From NCBI GenBank assembly GCA_963760715.1, contig CAVXDY010000002.1, positions 113,746 through 177,745 of the forward strand: a DNA stretch of 64,000 bases, in the 5' to 3' direction. Made by a program: the position numbers and the translations under genes. Source of the DNA: CAVXDY01 sp963760715. Lineage in GTDB: Bacteria; Actinomycetota; Thermoleophilia; Miltoncostaeales; Miltoncostaeaceae. This document shows, in pieces, positions 25,121 through 33,202 of this stretch (positions are counted from its first letter, which is position 1; each line of letters starts with the position of its first letter). Below the pieces are notes generated by a model. That model saw only the letters and a list, made by a program, of their open reading frames with translations, searched no databases and was not told the origin of the DNA.

Positions 25121-26068
25121 ATGGACGAGACCGACCGGCGCGCCCGCGAGATCGCCGCGTCCGCGCTGGGGCATCCGGTGCCCCACGCCCTCGCCGGGCC
25201 CGGCGACGAGATGATCGTGGCCGCCTCGGTGGCCGGCGATCCGCCGGCCGCGCGGGTGGCCTGGGTCGATCGCGACGGGCGGGTGATCGCCCGCGTGGCG
25301 TGTCCGCCGGGGCGCCCCAGCCGCTGGCGGCCCGTGGTGGCCGCGGCCGTCGCCCTGGACCTGCCCGGCGTGCCGCCGGACCGGGTGCTCGTGGCCCGCC
25401 TCGCGCCCGAGGCCGCGGCCCTGCGGCCGGTCCTGGCGAGCGAGGACGAGCCCCGGGCGACGCCGGTGGGGGAGGAGGGCCTGGCGCTGGTGCGGCTTCC
25501 ACCCGAGGTGCCGGTCATCGCGGTGGACGCCCTCGACGCCTCGGGGGAGCCGATCGGGCGGCTGGCGCGTCCCGGCGTCTCGGAGCTGCGCTTCGACGGC
25601 GCGGCCGTGAGCGGTCGCATCGGCGCCACCCACGGCATGGGCGCGGGAATCGGCGCGGGGCGGTGGACCCCGGGACTGCCCGAGGCGGCCTTCGAGGCCG
25701 GCTACGTCCCCTGGCTGCCCTCGTGGATGCCTCCCGGGCTGGAGCGCGGGCGCCCCCGCGTGGAGCCCGACGTCGCGTACCCGGCCGCGCCGCCCGCGAT
25801 CGTCATCGCCTGGGCCGGGGGCGAGGCCGCCCGCGTGCTGCTGCGCCAGGCCCCGGCCCCGCTGGCGAGCCCGGACACCGGCGGGCGCGGCGCGCGCGAG
25901 GTGCCGGTGGGCGCGGTGAGCGGCGTCCTCCGGGGCCGCGGCCTGGTCACGCTGGTCTGGGAGACGCCCGAGCGCGCCTTCGGCCTGCAGATCCGCGGCG
26001 TGCCGGGGGGCGAGGAGATCGCGCTGCGGGTGGCGCGCTCGGTGAGCCCGCAGGCGCTCCCGGGCTGA
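25121..26068 (+). CDS. Hypothetical protein
   Basis: 315-residue protein I do not recognise. It is Ala-, Pro- and Arg-rich, with no signal peptide or membrane segment and no clear motif. Residues 1-120 look like a small alpha/beta domain (VAWVDRDGRVIARV). The C-terminal third has alternating hydrophobic strands (VSGVLRGRGLVTLVWE, GLQIRGVPGGEEIALRVARSV). I chose the ATG at 25121, where TGTTAT lies 6 bases upstream, similar in spacing to the leaderless boxes elsewhere in the window. It precedes aroA by 20 bases. Codon bias is strong, supporting a real gene. Confidence 0.7.
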   Translation: MDETDRRAREIAASALGHPVPHALAGPGDEMIVAASVAGDPPAARVAWVDRDGRVIARVACPPGRPSRWRPVVAAAVALDLPGVPPDRVLVARLAPEAAALRPVLASEDEPRATPVGEEGLALVRLPPEVPVIAVDALDASGEPIGRLARPGVSELRFDGAAVSGRIGATHGMGAGIGAGRWTPGLPEAAFEAGYVPWLPSWMPPGLERGRPRVEPDVAYPAAPPAIVIAWAGGEAARVLLRQAPAPLASPDTGGRGAREVPVGAVSGVLRGRGLVTLVWETPERAFGLQIRGVPGGEEIALRVARSVSPQALPG

Positions 26069-26076
26069 ACGCGGGC

Positions 26077-26082
26077 TAGTCT
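26077..26082 (+). promoter_or_regulatory. Leaderless-type -10 box for aroA-cmk-plsC-der
   Basis: TAGTCT ends 6 bases before the ATG at 26089, within the 20-base gap after the preceding gene. No ribosome-binding site is visible between box and start. Confidence 0.45.
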
Positions 26083-26088
26083 CCTCCC

Positions 26089-27393
26089 ATGGCGGTCGTG
26101 CGCGTGGCACCGGTCCCTGCGCTCCGCGGCACCGTCAGGGTGCCGTCGGACAAGTCGCTGACCCATCGCGCGCTGCTCCTGTCGGCGATCTCCGACCGCG
26201 AGGTCCGGATCGAGCGGCCGCTCGACTCGGCCGACACCGGCGCCACCCTCCACGCCGTCGAGGTGTGCGGCGCGCGCGCCGACGGCCATCTCGGCGACAC
26301 CCTGGTCATCCGCGGGCTGGGGCTCCGGGGCCTGCGGCCCCCGCCGGCGCTCGACTGCGACAACGCGGGCACCCTGATGCGCCTGCTGGCGGGCGTGCTG
26401 GTGGGCCAGGCCGCGCGGCACGTGGTGCTCGACGGCGACGACTCCCTGCGCCGCCGCCCGATGACCCGCATCGCGCGGCCCCTGCGCGCGATGGGCGCCG
26501 GGGTGTTCACCGCCCCCGGCGGCACGCCGCCGATCGTGGTGAGCGGCGGGGCGCCGCTGCAGGGCATCGAGCACCGCCTGGAGGTCGCGAGCGCGCAGGT
26601 CAAGAGCTGCCTCCTGCTGGCCGGGCTCTTCGCCGAGGGCGAGACCTGGGTGATCGAGCCGTCGCCCTCCCGCGACCACACCGAGCGGATGCTCGAGGCC
26701 GCGGGCGTCGCCGTGCTGCGCGAGGGGGGAGCGGTGGGGGTGCGGGGCCCGGTCGCGTCCCTGGCGCTCCCCGACATCGAGGTGCCGGGCGACTTCTCGT
26801 CGGCCGCCCCCCTCCTGGTCGCCGGCGCCCTCCTGGGCGACCCGGAGGTGCGCCTTCCGGGGGTCAACCTCAACCCGAGGCGCACGGGCCTGCTGGACGT
26901 GATGCGCCGGATGGGCGTGGACGTGCGCGTGGAGCCCGAGCCGTCCGTCGCGGGCGAGCCGGCGGGGACGATCGTCGTGAGCCGCTGCGACGACCTGTCC
27001 GGCACCGAGGTCGCGCCGGAGGAGGTGCCCTCGATGATCGACGAGCTCCCGCTCGTGGGGCTGCTCGGCGCCATGGCGCACGGGACCACGATCGTGCGCG
27101 GCGCGGCCGAGCTGCGCGTGAAGGAGAGCGACCGCATCGCCTCGGTGGTCGCCGCCCTGACCGCGATGCGCGTGCGCGCCGGCGCGCGCGACGACGGCTT
27201 CGAGGTGCACGGCACGGGCCACCTGCCGGGCGGCGACGTCGAGGCCATGGGCGATCACCGGCTGGCGATGCTGGGCGCGGTGGCGGGCCTCGCGAGCATG
27301 GAGGGGGTGCTGGTGCGGGGCTTCGAGGCCGTCGGCGTCTCCTACCCCGGCTTCGCCGGCGACCTGGCCGAGCTGGGCGCGGTGCCGGCGTGA
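26089..27393 (+). CDS. aroA: 3-phosphoshikimate 1-carboxyvinyltransferase (EPSP synthase)
   Basis: Transfers enolpyruvyl from phosphoenolpyruvate to shikimate-3-phosphate. The 434 residues form the two-domain fold. Visible are the N-terminal Lys loop VPSDKSLTHRALLL near residue 18, DCDNAGTLMRLLAG with the PEP-binding region, SAQVKSCLLLAGL, the catalytic Asp in MIDELPLVG, LRVKESDRI with the conserved Glu-Ser-Asp-Arg, and GDHRLAM near the end. It is the first gene of a tight array with cmk (4-base overlap), plsC and der, a common aroA-cmk arrangement. It completes the shikimate function begun by aroF upstream. Confidence 0.95.
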   Translation: MAVVRVAPVPALRGTVRVPSDKSLTHRALLLSAISDREVRIERPLDSADTGATLHAVEVCGARADGHLGDTLVIRGLGLRGLRPPPALDCDNAGTLMRLLAGVLVGQAARHVVLDGDDSLRRRPMTRIARPLRAMGAGVFTAPGGTPPIVVSGGAPLQGIEHRLEVASAQVKSCLLLAGLFAEGETWVIEPSPSRDHTERMLEAAGVAVLREGGAVGVRGPVASLALPDIEVPGDFSSAAPLLVAGALLGDPEVRLPGVNLNPRRTGLLDVMRRMGVDVRVEPEPSVAGEPAGTIVVSRCDDLSGTEVAPEEVPSMIDELPLVGLLGAMAHGTTIVRGAAELRVKESDRIASVVAALTAMRVRAGARDDGFEVHGTGHLPGGDVEAMGDHRLAMLGAVAGLASMEGVLVRGFEAVGVSYPGFAGDLAELGAVPA

Positions 27394-28061
27394 TCGTGGC
27401 CATCGACGGCCCCGCCGGCGCGGGCAAGAGCACCGTGGCGCGGTCGGTGGCCCGCCGTCTGGGCCTGGCCTACCTGGACACCGGGGCGATGTACCGCGGG
27501 CTCACCTGGCTCGCGCTCCAGCGGGACGTGGACCCCGGGGACGGGGCGTCCCTGGCCGCCCTGGCGCGCGACGTGCCGATGACCATCGAGCCCACTCGGG
27601 ACGGCGACCGGGTGCGCCTGGACGGCCAGGACGTCACCGAGGCGATCCGGCTCCCCGAGGTCAGCGGCCGGGTGTCGGAGGTCTCGGCCCATGCGGGCGT
27701 GCGGGAGGAGATGGTGGCCGCCCAGCGCGCGCTGCTGTCGAGCGGCGGGTGGGTGTCCGACGGCCGCGACGTGGGCACCGTGGTCTGGCCCGGGGCCGAC
27801 CTCAAGGTCTTCCTGACGGCCAGCCTGGAGGAGCGCGCCCGCCGCCGGCGCGCCGAGCTGGCGGCCCGCGGCGTCGAGGTGGACGAGCCGACGGTGCTCG
27901 AGGACGTGCGCCGGCGCGACCACCTGGACACCACTCGCGACACCAGCCCGCTGCGGGTGGCGCCGGGGGCGATCGTGATCGACTCCTCCGAGATGACGGC
28001 CGACGACGTGGTGGAGCGGGTCGTGCGCCTGGTCGAGGCCCTGCGGGCGGCGAGCGCGTGA
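27390..28061 (+). CDS. cmk: Cytidylate kinase
   Basis: Phosphorylates CMP and dCMP to the diphosphates with ATP. The 223 residues start with the P-loop DGPAGAGKST near residue 8. LDTGAMYRG, the substrate-binding region GRDVGTVVWPGADLKVFL, and the lid-like RRRAELAARG and RRDHLDTTRDTSPL with conserved Arg and Asp follow. The GTG overlaps the aroA stop (GTGA), and its own stop overlaps plsC in the same way, so aroA-cmk-plsC are translationally chained. Confidence 0.95.
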   Translation: MIVAIDGPAGAGKSTVARSVARRLGLAYLDTGAMYRGLTWLALQRDVDPGDGASLAALARDVPMTIEPTRDGDRVRLDGQDVTEAIRLPEVSGRVSEVSAHAGVREEMVAAQRALLSSGGWVSDGRDVGTVVWPGADLKVFLTASLEERARRRRAELAARGVEVDEPTVLEDVRRRDHLDTTRDTSPLRVAPGAIVIDSSEMTADDVVERVVRLVEALRAASA

Positions 28062-28717
28062 TCGATTTCGACGTCCCCCCGCGGATCACCCGGCCCTGGT
28101 GGGCGGCGGGGCACGCCGTGCTGGTGCCCTACGTGCGCGGGGCGCTGCGCCTGCGCGTCACCGGCCGCGAGAACATCCCCGCCGAGGGCCCGGTGCTCGT
28201 GGTGAGCAACCACGTCTCCGAGCTCGACCCGCCCACGCTCGGCGTCTCGGCGCTCCCGCGGAAGACCTACTACATGGCCAAGCAGGAGCTCTTCTCGGTG
28301 CCCCTGCTCGGCCGCACCATCTTCCGGCTCGGGGCCTTCCCCGTGGACCGGGGCGGCGCCGACCGGCGGGCCATCCGCCTGGCCCGGGAGGTGCTGGACC
28401 GCGGCGACCTGCTGCTGATGTTCCCCGAGGGGACCCGCCACCCGGACGGTCGGCTGCGCCCCGGACTCCCCGGAGCGGGATCGCTCGGGCTCGTGCCCGG
28501 GCTCACCGTGGTCCCGGCGGCCATCTGGGGCACGCAGCGCTGGATCGGCCCGGCGCGGGTGGCGTTCGGCAGCCCGATCGACCTCTCCGACCTCGAGCAG
28601 GGGTCGCGCAGCCGGCGGTCCCAGGTCGCCGTCGACCGGATGATGGCGGGCGTGGCGGGGCTGCTGCCGCGGGTGGGGGGGCCCCACCAGGATCCGCCGG
28701 TGCGCGCCGATGGCTGA
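28058..28717 (+). CDS. plsC: 1-acyl-sn-glycerol-3-phosphate acyltransferase family protein
   Basis: Membrane-associated acyltransferase of phosphatidic acid synthesis, 219 residues. Motif I is NHVSELD (the NHx4D form), motif II lies around GAFPVDRGGAD, motif III is FPEGTRHPDGRL, and motif IV is VVPAAIWGTQ. An N-terminal amphipathic or hydrophobic stretch (WWAAGHAVLVPYV) could anchor it. The GTG overlaps the cmk stop and the end overlaps der by 8 bases. The same cmk-plsC-der order is known from Bacillus and many actinobacteria. Confidence 0.9.
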   Translation: MIDFDVPPRITRPWWAAGHAVLVPYVRGALRLRVTGRENIPAEGPVLVVSNHVSELDPPTLGVSALPRKTYYMAKQELFSVPLLGRTIFRLGAFPVDRGGADRRAIRLAREVLDRGDLLLMFPEGTRHPDGRLRPGLPGAGSLGLVPGLTVVPAAIWGTQRWIGPARVAFGSPIDLSDLEQGSRSRRSQVAVDRMMAGVAGLLPRVGGPHQDPPVRADG

Positions 28718-30105
28718 GATCGACGCGGACGCCCGGGACGCCAAGGCCCGCGCCCGCGCGCGGCCGCGGCGGGTGGCCACCGGGAGCACCCTCGACTCCG
28801 ACCAGCCCACGGTCGCGATCGTGGGCTACCCGAACGTGGGCAAATCGACGCTCTTCAACCGCCTCGCCGGACGGCGCGACGCCGTGGTCGACGCCCAGCC
28901 GGGGGTCACCCGCGACCGCCGCCAGGCGGGGACCGAGTGGAACGGCCGCGCCTTCCAGCTCATCGACACCGGCGGCATCGACGAGGCCGATCCCAGCGAC
29001 GTGGGGCGGCAGGTCGCCGCGCAGGCGGTGCGGGGGATCGAGGACGCCGACCTGGTGCTGTTCGTGGTCAACGTGCAGACCGCGCCCACGACCGGCGACA
29101 TGGAGATCGCCGAGCGCCTGCGCCGCTCCGGGCGCCCGCTCATGCTCGTGGCCAACAAGTGCGACGACTGGAAGCCGGAGGCCGTGGCCCAGAACCTCCA
29201 CTCCATGGGGATGGGCGACGTCCACGCGGTGTCGGCCCAGCACGGCCGCGGGATCGGCGACCTGCTGGACGCCCTCGTGGAGCGGCTGCCCGAGGCCCCC
29301 CTGGCGCGGGCCGAGGTGGACGCCGGGCGGGCCCCGGCGATCTGCATCATCGGACGGCCGAACGTGGGCAAGAGCTCGATCCTGAACGCGATCCTCGGCG
29401 AGGAGAGGGTGGTCGTGCACGATCTCCCGGGGACCACCCGGGATCCCGTTGAACACCCTGGTGGAGGTGGACGGCCGGCAGGTCGTGCTCATCGACACCG
29501 CCGGCCTGCGCAAGAAGGGCCGGATGCGCGAGGGCGTGGAGCACTACAGCCAGATCCGGGCGATCCAGGCGGCCGAGCGGAGCGACGTGGCCCTGGTCGT
29601 GGCCGACGCCACGGAGGGGCTCACCGAGGCCGACCTCTCGGCGGTCGACCGGGCCGCACACGCCCACTGCGCCACGCTCCTGGTGATGAACAAGTGGGAC
29701 CTGGCGCAGCCCGACCTGGAGCACGTGCGCGGCCGCCTGCGCGCCAAGTCGCGCCAGCGCCCCCCCATCGAGGTGTGCTCGGCGGTGACGGGGGAGGGTC
29801 TCCACCGCCTGCTGCCGGCGGCGCTGCGCCTGGAGGAGCGCTACCGCTCGCGGGTGTCCACGCACGTGCTCAACGAGCTCCTCCGCGAGCTGGCCGAGGA
29901 GCGCCCCGGCCCGCGGAAGGGCAACCGCCGCCTGTCGCTGCGCTACCTCGTGCAGACCGGGGAGGCGCCGCCCAGCTTCCGGCTCGAGGTCAACGACCGC
30001 TCGCTGATGACGCGCGACTACGGGTTCTGGCTCGAGAACAGGCTGCGGCAGCGCTTCGACATGGACGGGGTTCCTCTGGTCATCGAGGTGCGCACCAGAA
30101 GCTGA
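28710..30105 (+). CDS. der: Ribosome-associated GTPase Der (EngA), frameshifted
   Basis: Essential double GTPase needed for 50S subunit maturation. GTPase domain 1 has GYPNVGKS and a G4 motif NKCD. Domain 2 begins GRPNVGKSS and reads to DLPGTTRDPV. The rest (NTLVEVDG, LIDTAGLRKKG, MNKWD, then the KH-like C-terminal domain with DYGFWLENRLRQRF) continues in the +1 frame from about 29449. The sequence GTTGAACACC has one base too many; GTTGACACC (Val-Asp-Thr) or GTGAACACC would restore a 464-residue protein of family length. No slippery heptamer is seen at the site. For an essential gene, a consensus error is the likeliest explanation. Confidence 0.88.
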
Positions 30106-30211
30106 GCCGGGGCGCTCATGCCGGGGCGGGATCCGGCCGAAGGATGAAGATGGCCCGTCCCTCCTGAACCGTCCCTTTACGGACGGCCGCTGGGATTCCG
30201 GAGGGCCCTAG

Positions 30212-30217
30212 TACTGT
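30212..30217 (+). promoter_or_regulatory. Candidate -10 box for the DUF3352-type lipoprotein gene
   Basis: TACTGT lies 38 bases before the ATG at 30256, in the 150-base gap after der. A GGAGG ribosome-binding site follows at 30242-30246, so this would be a normal leadered transcript. Upstream, CCGTCC and GGACGG (30169-30174 and 30181-30186) can form a 6-bp stem. Confidence 0.4.
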
Positions 30218-30255
30218 CGGTGACCCGCCCACCCCACTCCCGGAGGTCCTCCCGG

Positions 30256-31899
30256 ATGGTCACATCGAAAACCCGCAGCCGGGGCGCGAAGCGACTCACC
30301 GCCCTCGCCGTCGCGGCCGTCGCGGTCTCCGCGATCGCCGTCGCCGGATGTGGCGGCAGCTCGTCGTCCACGGGATCCGCGCCCGGCGACGTCGCGGGTT
30401 TCGTGCCGTCGACCAGTCCGGCCTACTTCGAGATCACCACCGACCTCGAGGGACCGCAGTGGTCGCAGGTGGCGAAGCTCGCGAAGCTCTTCCCGGGGTA
30501 CCCGAAGCTCCAGAAGATGATCGACGGCTCGCTCCAGGGCAACGGCGTGAACTTCGAGACCGACGTCAAGCCGCTCCTCGGTGATCGCGCGGCGATCGCC
30601 GCACTCAACGTCCCGAACGTCTCCGGCATCACGAGCACCGACGCGGCCGGCGCGGCCGGCGCCGCGCAGAACGCCCTCAGCGACACCGGCGTCGGCGTGG
30701 TGGACATCGCCGCCGGCAAGGACGCCGCCGTCACCGCGCTGGTGGCCAAGAAGAGCGCGCCGCAGGGCGAGCACGACGGCGTGACCTACTACAAGGCCAA
30801 GGACGGCGGCACCCTGACCGCCGTCACCGACGGGGCCCTCGTCATCACCGACTCCCAGCCCGCCCTCTTCGCCGCGCTCGACGCGCACCAGGCGGGCGGC
30901 GACAAGACCCTCGCCGGCACGAGCAAGTTCACCGACGCGCTGGGCAAGCTCCCGGACGACGTCTTCGCGCAGGGCTACGTCAACGTCGGGAGCTTCCTGC
31001 GCCAGGCGATCGCCCAGAGCCCGCAGCTCGGGCAGCTCGGCCAGCTCGAGGGCTACCAGAACGCGGTCGTGGCGGCGTCGGTCGCCGCCGAGCCCGACGG
31101 CGTGCGCGTGAAGGGCGTCGTGGACGGCGTGAACAACGTGCCCACCGGCGGCGAGTTCTCGCCCACGCTCACCTCCAACGCCCCGGCCGACGCCATCGCC
31201 TACGTCGGCTTCAGCGACGTGGCCGGTCAGCTGACCAAGGCGTTCCAGACGATCCAGGGCAGCCTGGGCAAGGAGCAGGTGCAGCAGATCGACGCCTTCT
31301 CCGCCCAGCTCCCGCTGCTCCTGGGGGTGTCGCTGGACGACCTCAAGGCGCTCGGCTCGGGCGAGCACGCCCTCGTCGTCACCGATGGCCAGCCCAACCC
31401 GGGCGCGGCCCTGGCGCTGAAGGTGGAGGACGGCGCGCGCGCCAAGACGACCCTCGACACCGTGCGGCAGAAGCTGCCCGCGCTGATCAAGACCTTCAGC
31501 CCGCAGACCGCGCTCCCGCCGTGGAGCCAGGTTCCGCTGGCCAACGGCGTCCAGGGGTGGCGGCTCCCGCTCTCGCCCCGGGCCGGCGCGGTGTACGGGG
31601 TCGACGGGAACCTGGCGGTCATCGGCACGAGCGTCGCCGCGGTGACGGCCGTGCAGAGCCCGACCTCCCCGCTGGCGGCCTCGGCCGACTTCCAGGCGGC
31701 CACCGACGGGATGCCCGACACGGTCACCTCGGTGGTCTGGGTCAACCTGCAGCAGGGCATCGGCGCGCTCCAGCGGTTCGGCGCCTTCAAGGACGCTCCG
31801 CCGGCGACCCTGCCCAACCTGCGCCCGCTGAAGAGCATCGCCGCGTGGACCACGGGCGGCGGCACTCCGACGTTCGAGATGCTGCTCACCCTCAAGTAG
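30256..31899 (+). CDS. Secreted lipoprotein, probable DUF3352 family
   Basis: 547-residue exported lipoprotein of unknown function. The N-terminus has a basic region (KTRSRGAKR), a hydrophobic core and a lipobox VAGC at Cys32, followed by a Ser/Gly/Thr linker. The mature protein is a repeating alpha/beta module. It begins VPSTSPAYFEITTDLEGPQW, a style I associate with DUF3352 proteins of actinobacteria, and has related halves (ADAIAYVGFSDVAGQLTKAF, TVTSVVWVNLQQGIGALQRF). I chose the ATG at 30256 because GGAGG precedes it, although the frame opens earlier. It stands alone between der and metK with its own promoter, and a strong hairpin follows. I assign no function. Confidence 0.8.
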   Translation: MVTSKTRSRGAKRLTALAVAAVAVSAIAVAGCGGSSSSTGSAPGDVAGFVPSTSPAYFEITTDLEGPQWSQVAKLAKLFPGYPKLQKMIDGSLQGNGVNFETDVKPLLGDRAAIAALNVPNVSGITSTDAAGAAGAAQNALSDTGVGVVDIAAGKDAAVTALVAKKSAPQGEHDGVTYYKAKDGGTLTAVTDGALVITDSQPALFAALDAHQAGGDKTLAGTSKFTDALGKLPDDVFAQGYVNVGSFLRQAIAQSPQLGQLGQLEGYQNAVVAASVAAEPDGVRVKGVVDGVNNVPTGGEFSPTLTSNAPADAIAYVGFSDVAGQLTKAFQTIQGSLGKEQVQQIDAFSAQLPLLLGVSLDDLKALGSGEHALVVTDGQPNPGAALALKVEDGARAKTTLDTVRQKLPALIKTFSPQTALPPWSQVPLANGVQGWRLPLSPRAGAVYGVDGNLAVIGTSVAAVTAVQSPTSPLAASADFQAATDGMPDTVTSVVWVNLQQGIGALQRFGAFKDAPPATLPNLRPLKSIAAWTTGGGTPTFEMLLTLK

Positions 31900-31909
31900 G
31901 CGCGAGGCC

Positions 31910-31944
31910 CCGAGGGCTCCGGCGGACCTCGCCGGAGCCCTCGG
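31910..31944 (+). terminator. Strong GC hairpin after the DUF3352-type gene
   Basis: CCGAGGGCTCCGGC (31910-31923) and its exact complement (31931-31944) form a perfect 14-bp stem with a 7-base loop, 10 bases after the stop codon. There is no T-tract, so it is a terminator of the U-less kind often proposed in high-GC bacteria, or an mRNA end-stabilising hairpin. Confidence 0.65.
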
Positions 31945-31954
31945 GAGCCCCTGC

Positions 31955-31960
31955 TATCGT
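31955..31960 (+). promoter_or_regulatory. Candidate -10 box for metK
   Basis: TATCGT (in GCTATCGTTG) lies just after the hairpin and 38 bases before the metK ATG. A GGAG ribosome-binding site lies 9 bases before that ATG. No SAM riboswitch-like leader fits in this short space. Confidence 0.45.
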
Positions 31961-31998
31961 TGCCGCCGCCCGGAGCCGGACGCATTGGAGCGCAGTCG

Positions 31999-33192
31999 AT
32001 GGCAGAGCACCTCTTCACCTCGGAGTCCGTCACCGAGGGGCATCCCGACAAGATCGCGGACCAGATCTCGGACGGGGTGCTCGACGCGGTCCTGACCGAC
32101 GACCCGCACGGCCGCGTGGCCTGCGAGACGCTCATCACCACGGGGCAGGTGGTGGTGGCCGGCGAGATCTCGACGTCCACCTACGTGGACATCCCGTCCG
32201 TCGTGCGCTCCACGATCCGCCGCATCGGCTACACCCGGGCCAAGTACGGCTTCGACGCCGACACCTGCGGCATCTCGGTGGCGATCGACGAGCAGAGCCC
32301 CGACATCGCCCAGGGCGTGGACAAGGCCCTCGAGGCCCGCAGCGTCAAGGACTCGGACCCCTACGACCTCCAGGGCGCCGGCGACCAGGGCATCATGTTC
32401 GGGTACGCGACGGACGAGACCCCCGAGCTGATGCCGCTGCCGGTGATGCTGGCCCACCGGCTCTGCGAGCGCCTCGCCGCCATGCGGCGCGAGACCATGA
32501 AGTACCTGCGCCCCGACGGGAAGTCGCAGGTCACGGTGCGCTACGAGAACGGCCGGCCGAAGGAGGTCGTCGCGGTCGTCATCTCCACGCAGCACGCACC
32601 CGAGGTGTCCGACGACCTGCTGCGCGACGAGGTCATCGGCCAGGTGGTGAGGCCGGTCCTGGGCGACTTCGAGCGCTGGCGCCAGGGAATCACCTTCTAC
32701 ATCAACCCCACCGGCAGGTTCGTGGTGGGCGGTCCGCTCGGCGACTGCGGGCTCACGGGACGCAAGATCATCGTGGACACCTACGGCGGCATGGCCCGCC
32801 ACGGCGGCGGCGCCTTCAGCGGCAAGGACCCCTCGAAGGTCAACCGCTCGGGCGCCTACGCGGCCCGCTGGGTGGCGAAGAACGTGGTCGCGGCCGGTTT
32901 CGCGAAGCGATGCGAGGTGCAGATCGCCTACGCCATCGGGGTCGCGCACCCGGTCTCCCTGATGGTGGAGACCTACGGCACCGAGACGCGTCCCCCGGAG
33001 CTCATCGCCCAGTGGATCGCGAGCCACTTCGACCTGCGCCCCGCGGCGATCGTGGACCAGCTCGACCTGCGGCGGCCGATCTACCAGAAGACCGCCGCGT
33101 ACGGCCACTTCGGCCGAACCGACCCCGACTTCACCTGGGAGAACACCGACGTCGGCCGTGAGGCCGGCGGGCGCTTGGCCGCAAGCGCCTGA
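31999..33192 (+). CDS. metK: S-adenosylmethionine synthetase
   Basis: Makes S-adenosylmethionine from methionine and ATP, with hydrolysis of the triphosphate. The 397 residues match the family. Motifs are ESVTEGHPDKIADQISD near residue 8, the GAGDQGIMFGYA hexapeptide region, GGPLGDCGLTGRKIIVDTYGG, the glycine-rich GGGAFSGKDPSKVNRS, and the C-terminal DLRP region. The ATG at 31999 has GGAG upstream and matches the conserved start; an upstream in-frame TTG is rejected. priA follows after 10 bases, so the two are probably cotranscribed. Confidence 0.95.
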   Translation: MAEHLFTSESVTEGHPDKIADQISDGVLDAVLTDDPHGRVACETLITTGQVVVAGEISTSTYVDIPSVVRSTIRRIGYTRAKYGFDADTCGISVAIDEQSPDIAQGVDKALEARSVKDSDPYDLQGAGDQGIMFGYATDETPELMPLPVMLAHRLCERLAAMRRETMKYLRPDGKSQVTVRYENGRPKEVVAVVISTQHAPEVSDDLLRDEVIGQVVRPVLGDFERWRQGITFYINPTGRFVVGGPLGDCGLTGRKIIVDTYGGMARHGGGAFSGKDPSKVNRSGAYAARWVAKNVVAAGFAKRCEVQIAYAIGVAHPVSLMVETYGTETRPPELIAQWIASHFDLRPAAIVDQLDLRRPIYQKTAAYGHFGRTDPDFTWENTDVGREAGGRLAASA

Positions 33193-33202
33193 CCGAATCG
33201 CG

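Noticed and set aside
29440..29460. Programmed ribosomal frameshift in der
   Set aside because: No slippery heptamer, no downstream pseudoknot that I can see, and no known precedent in Der; a single-base insertion explains the data.
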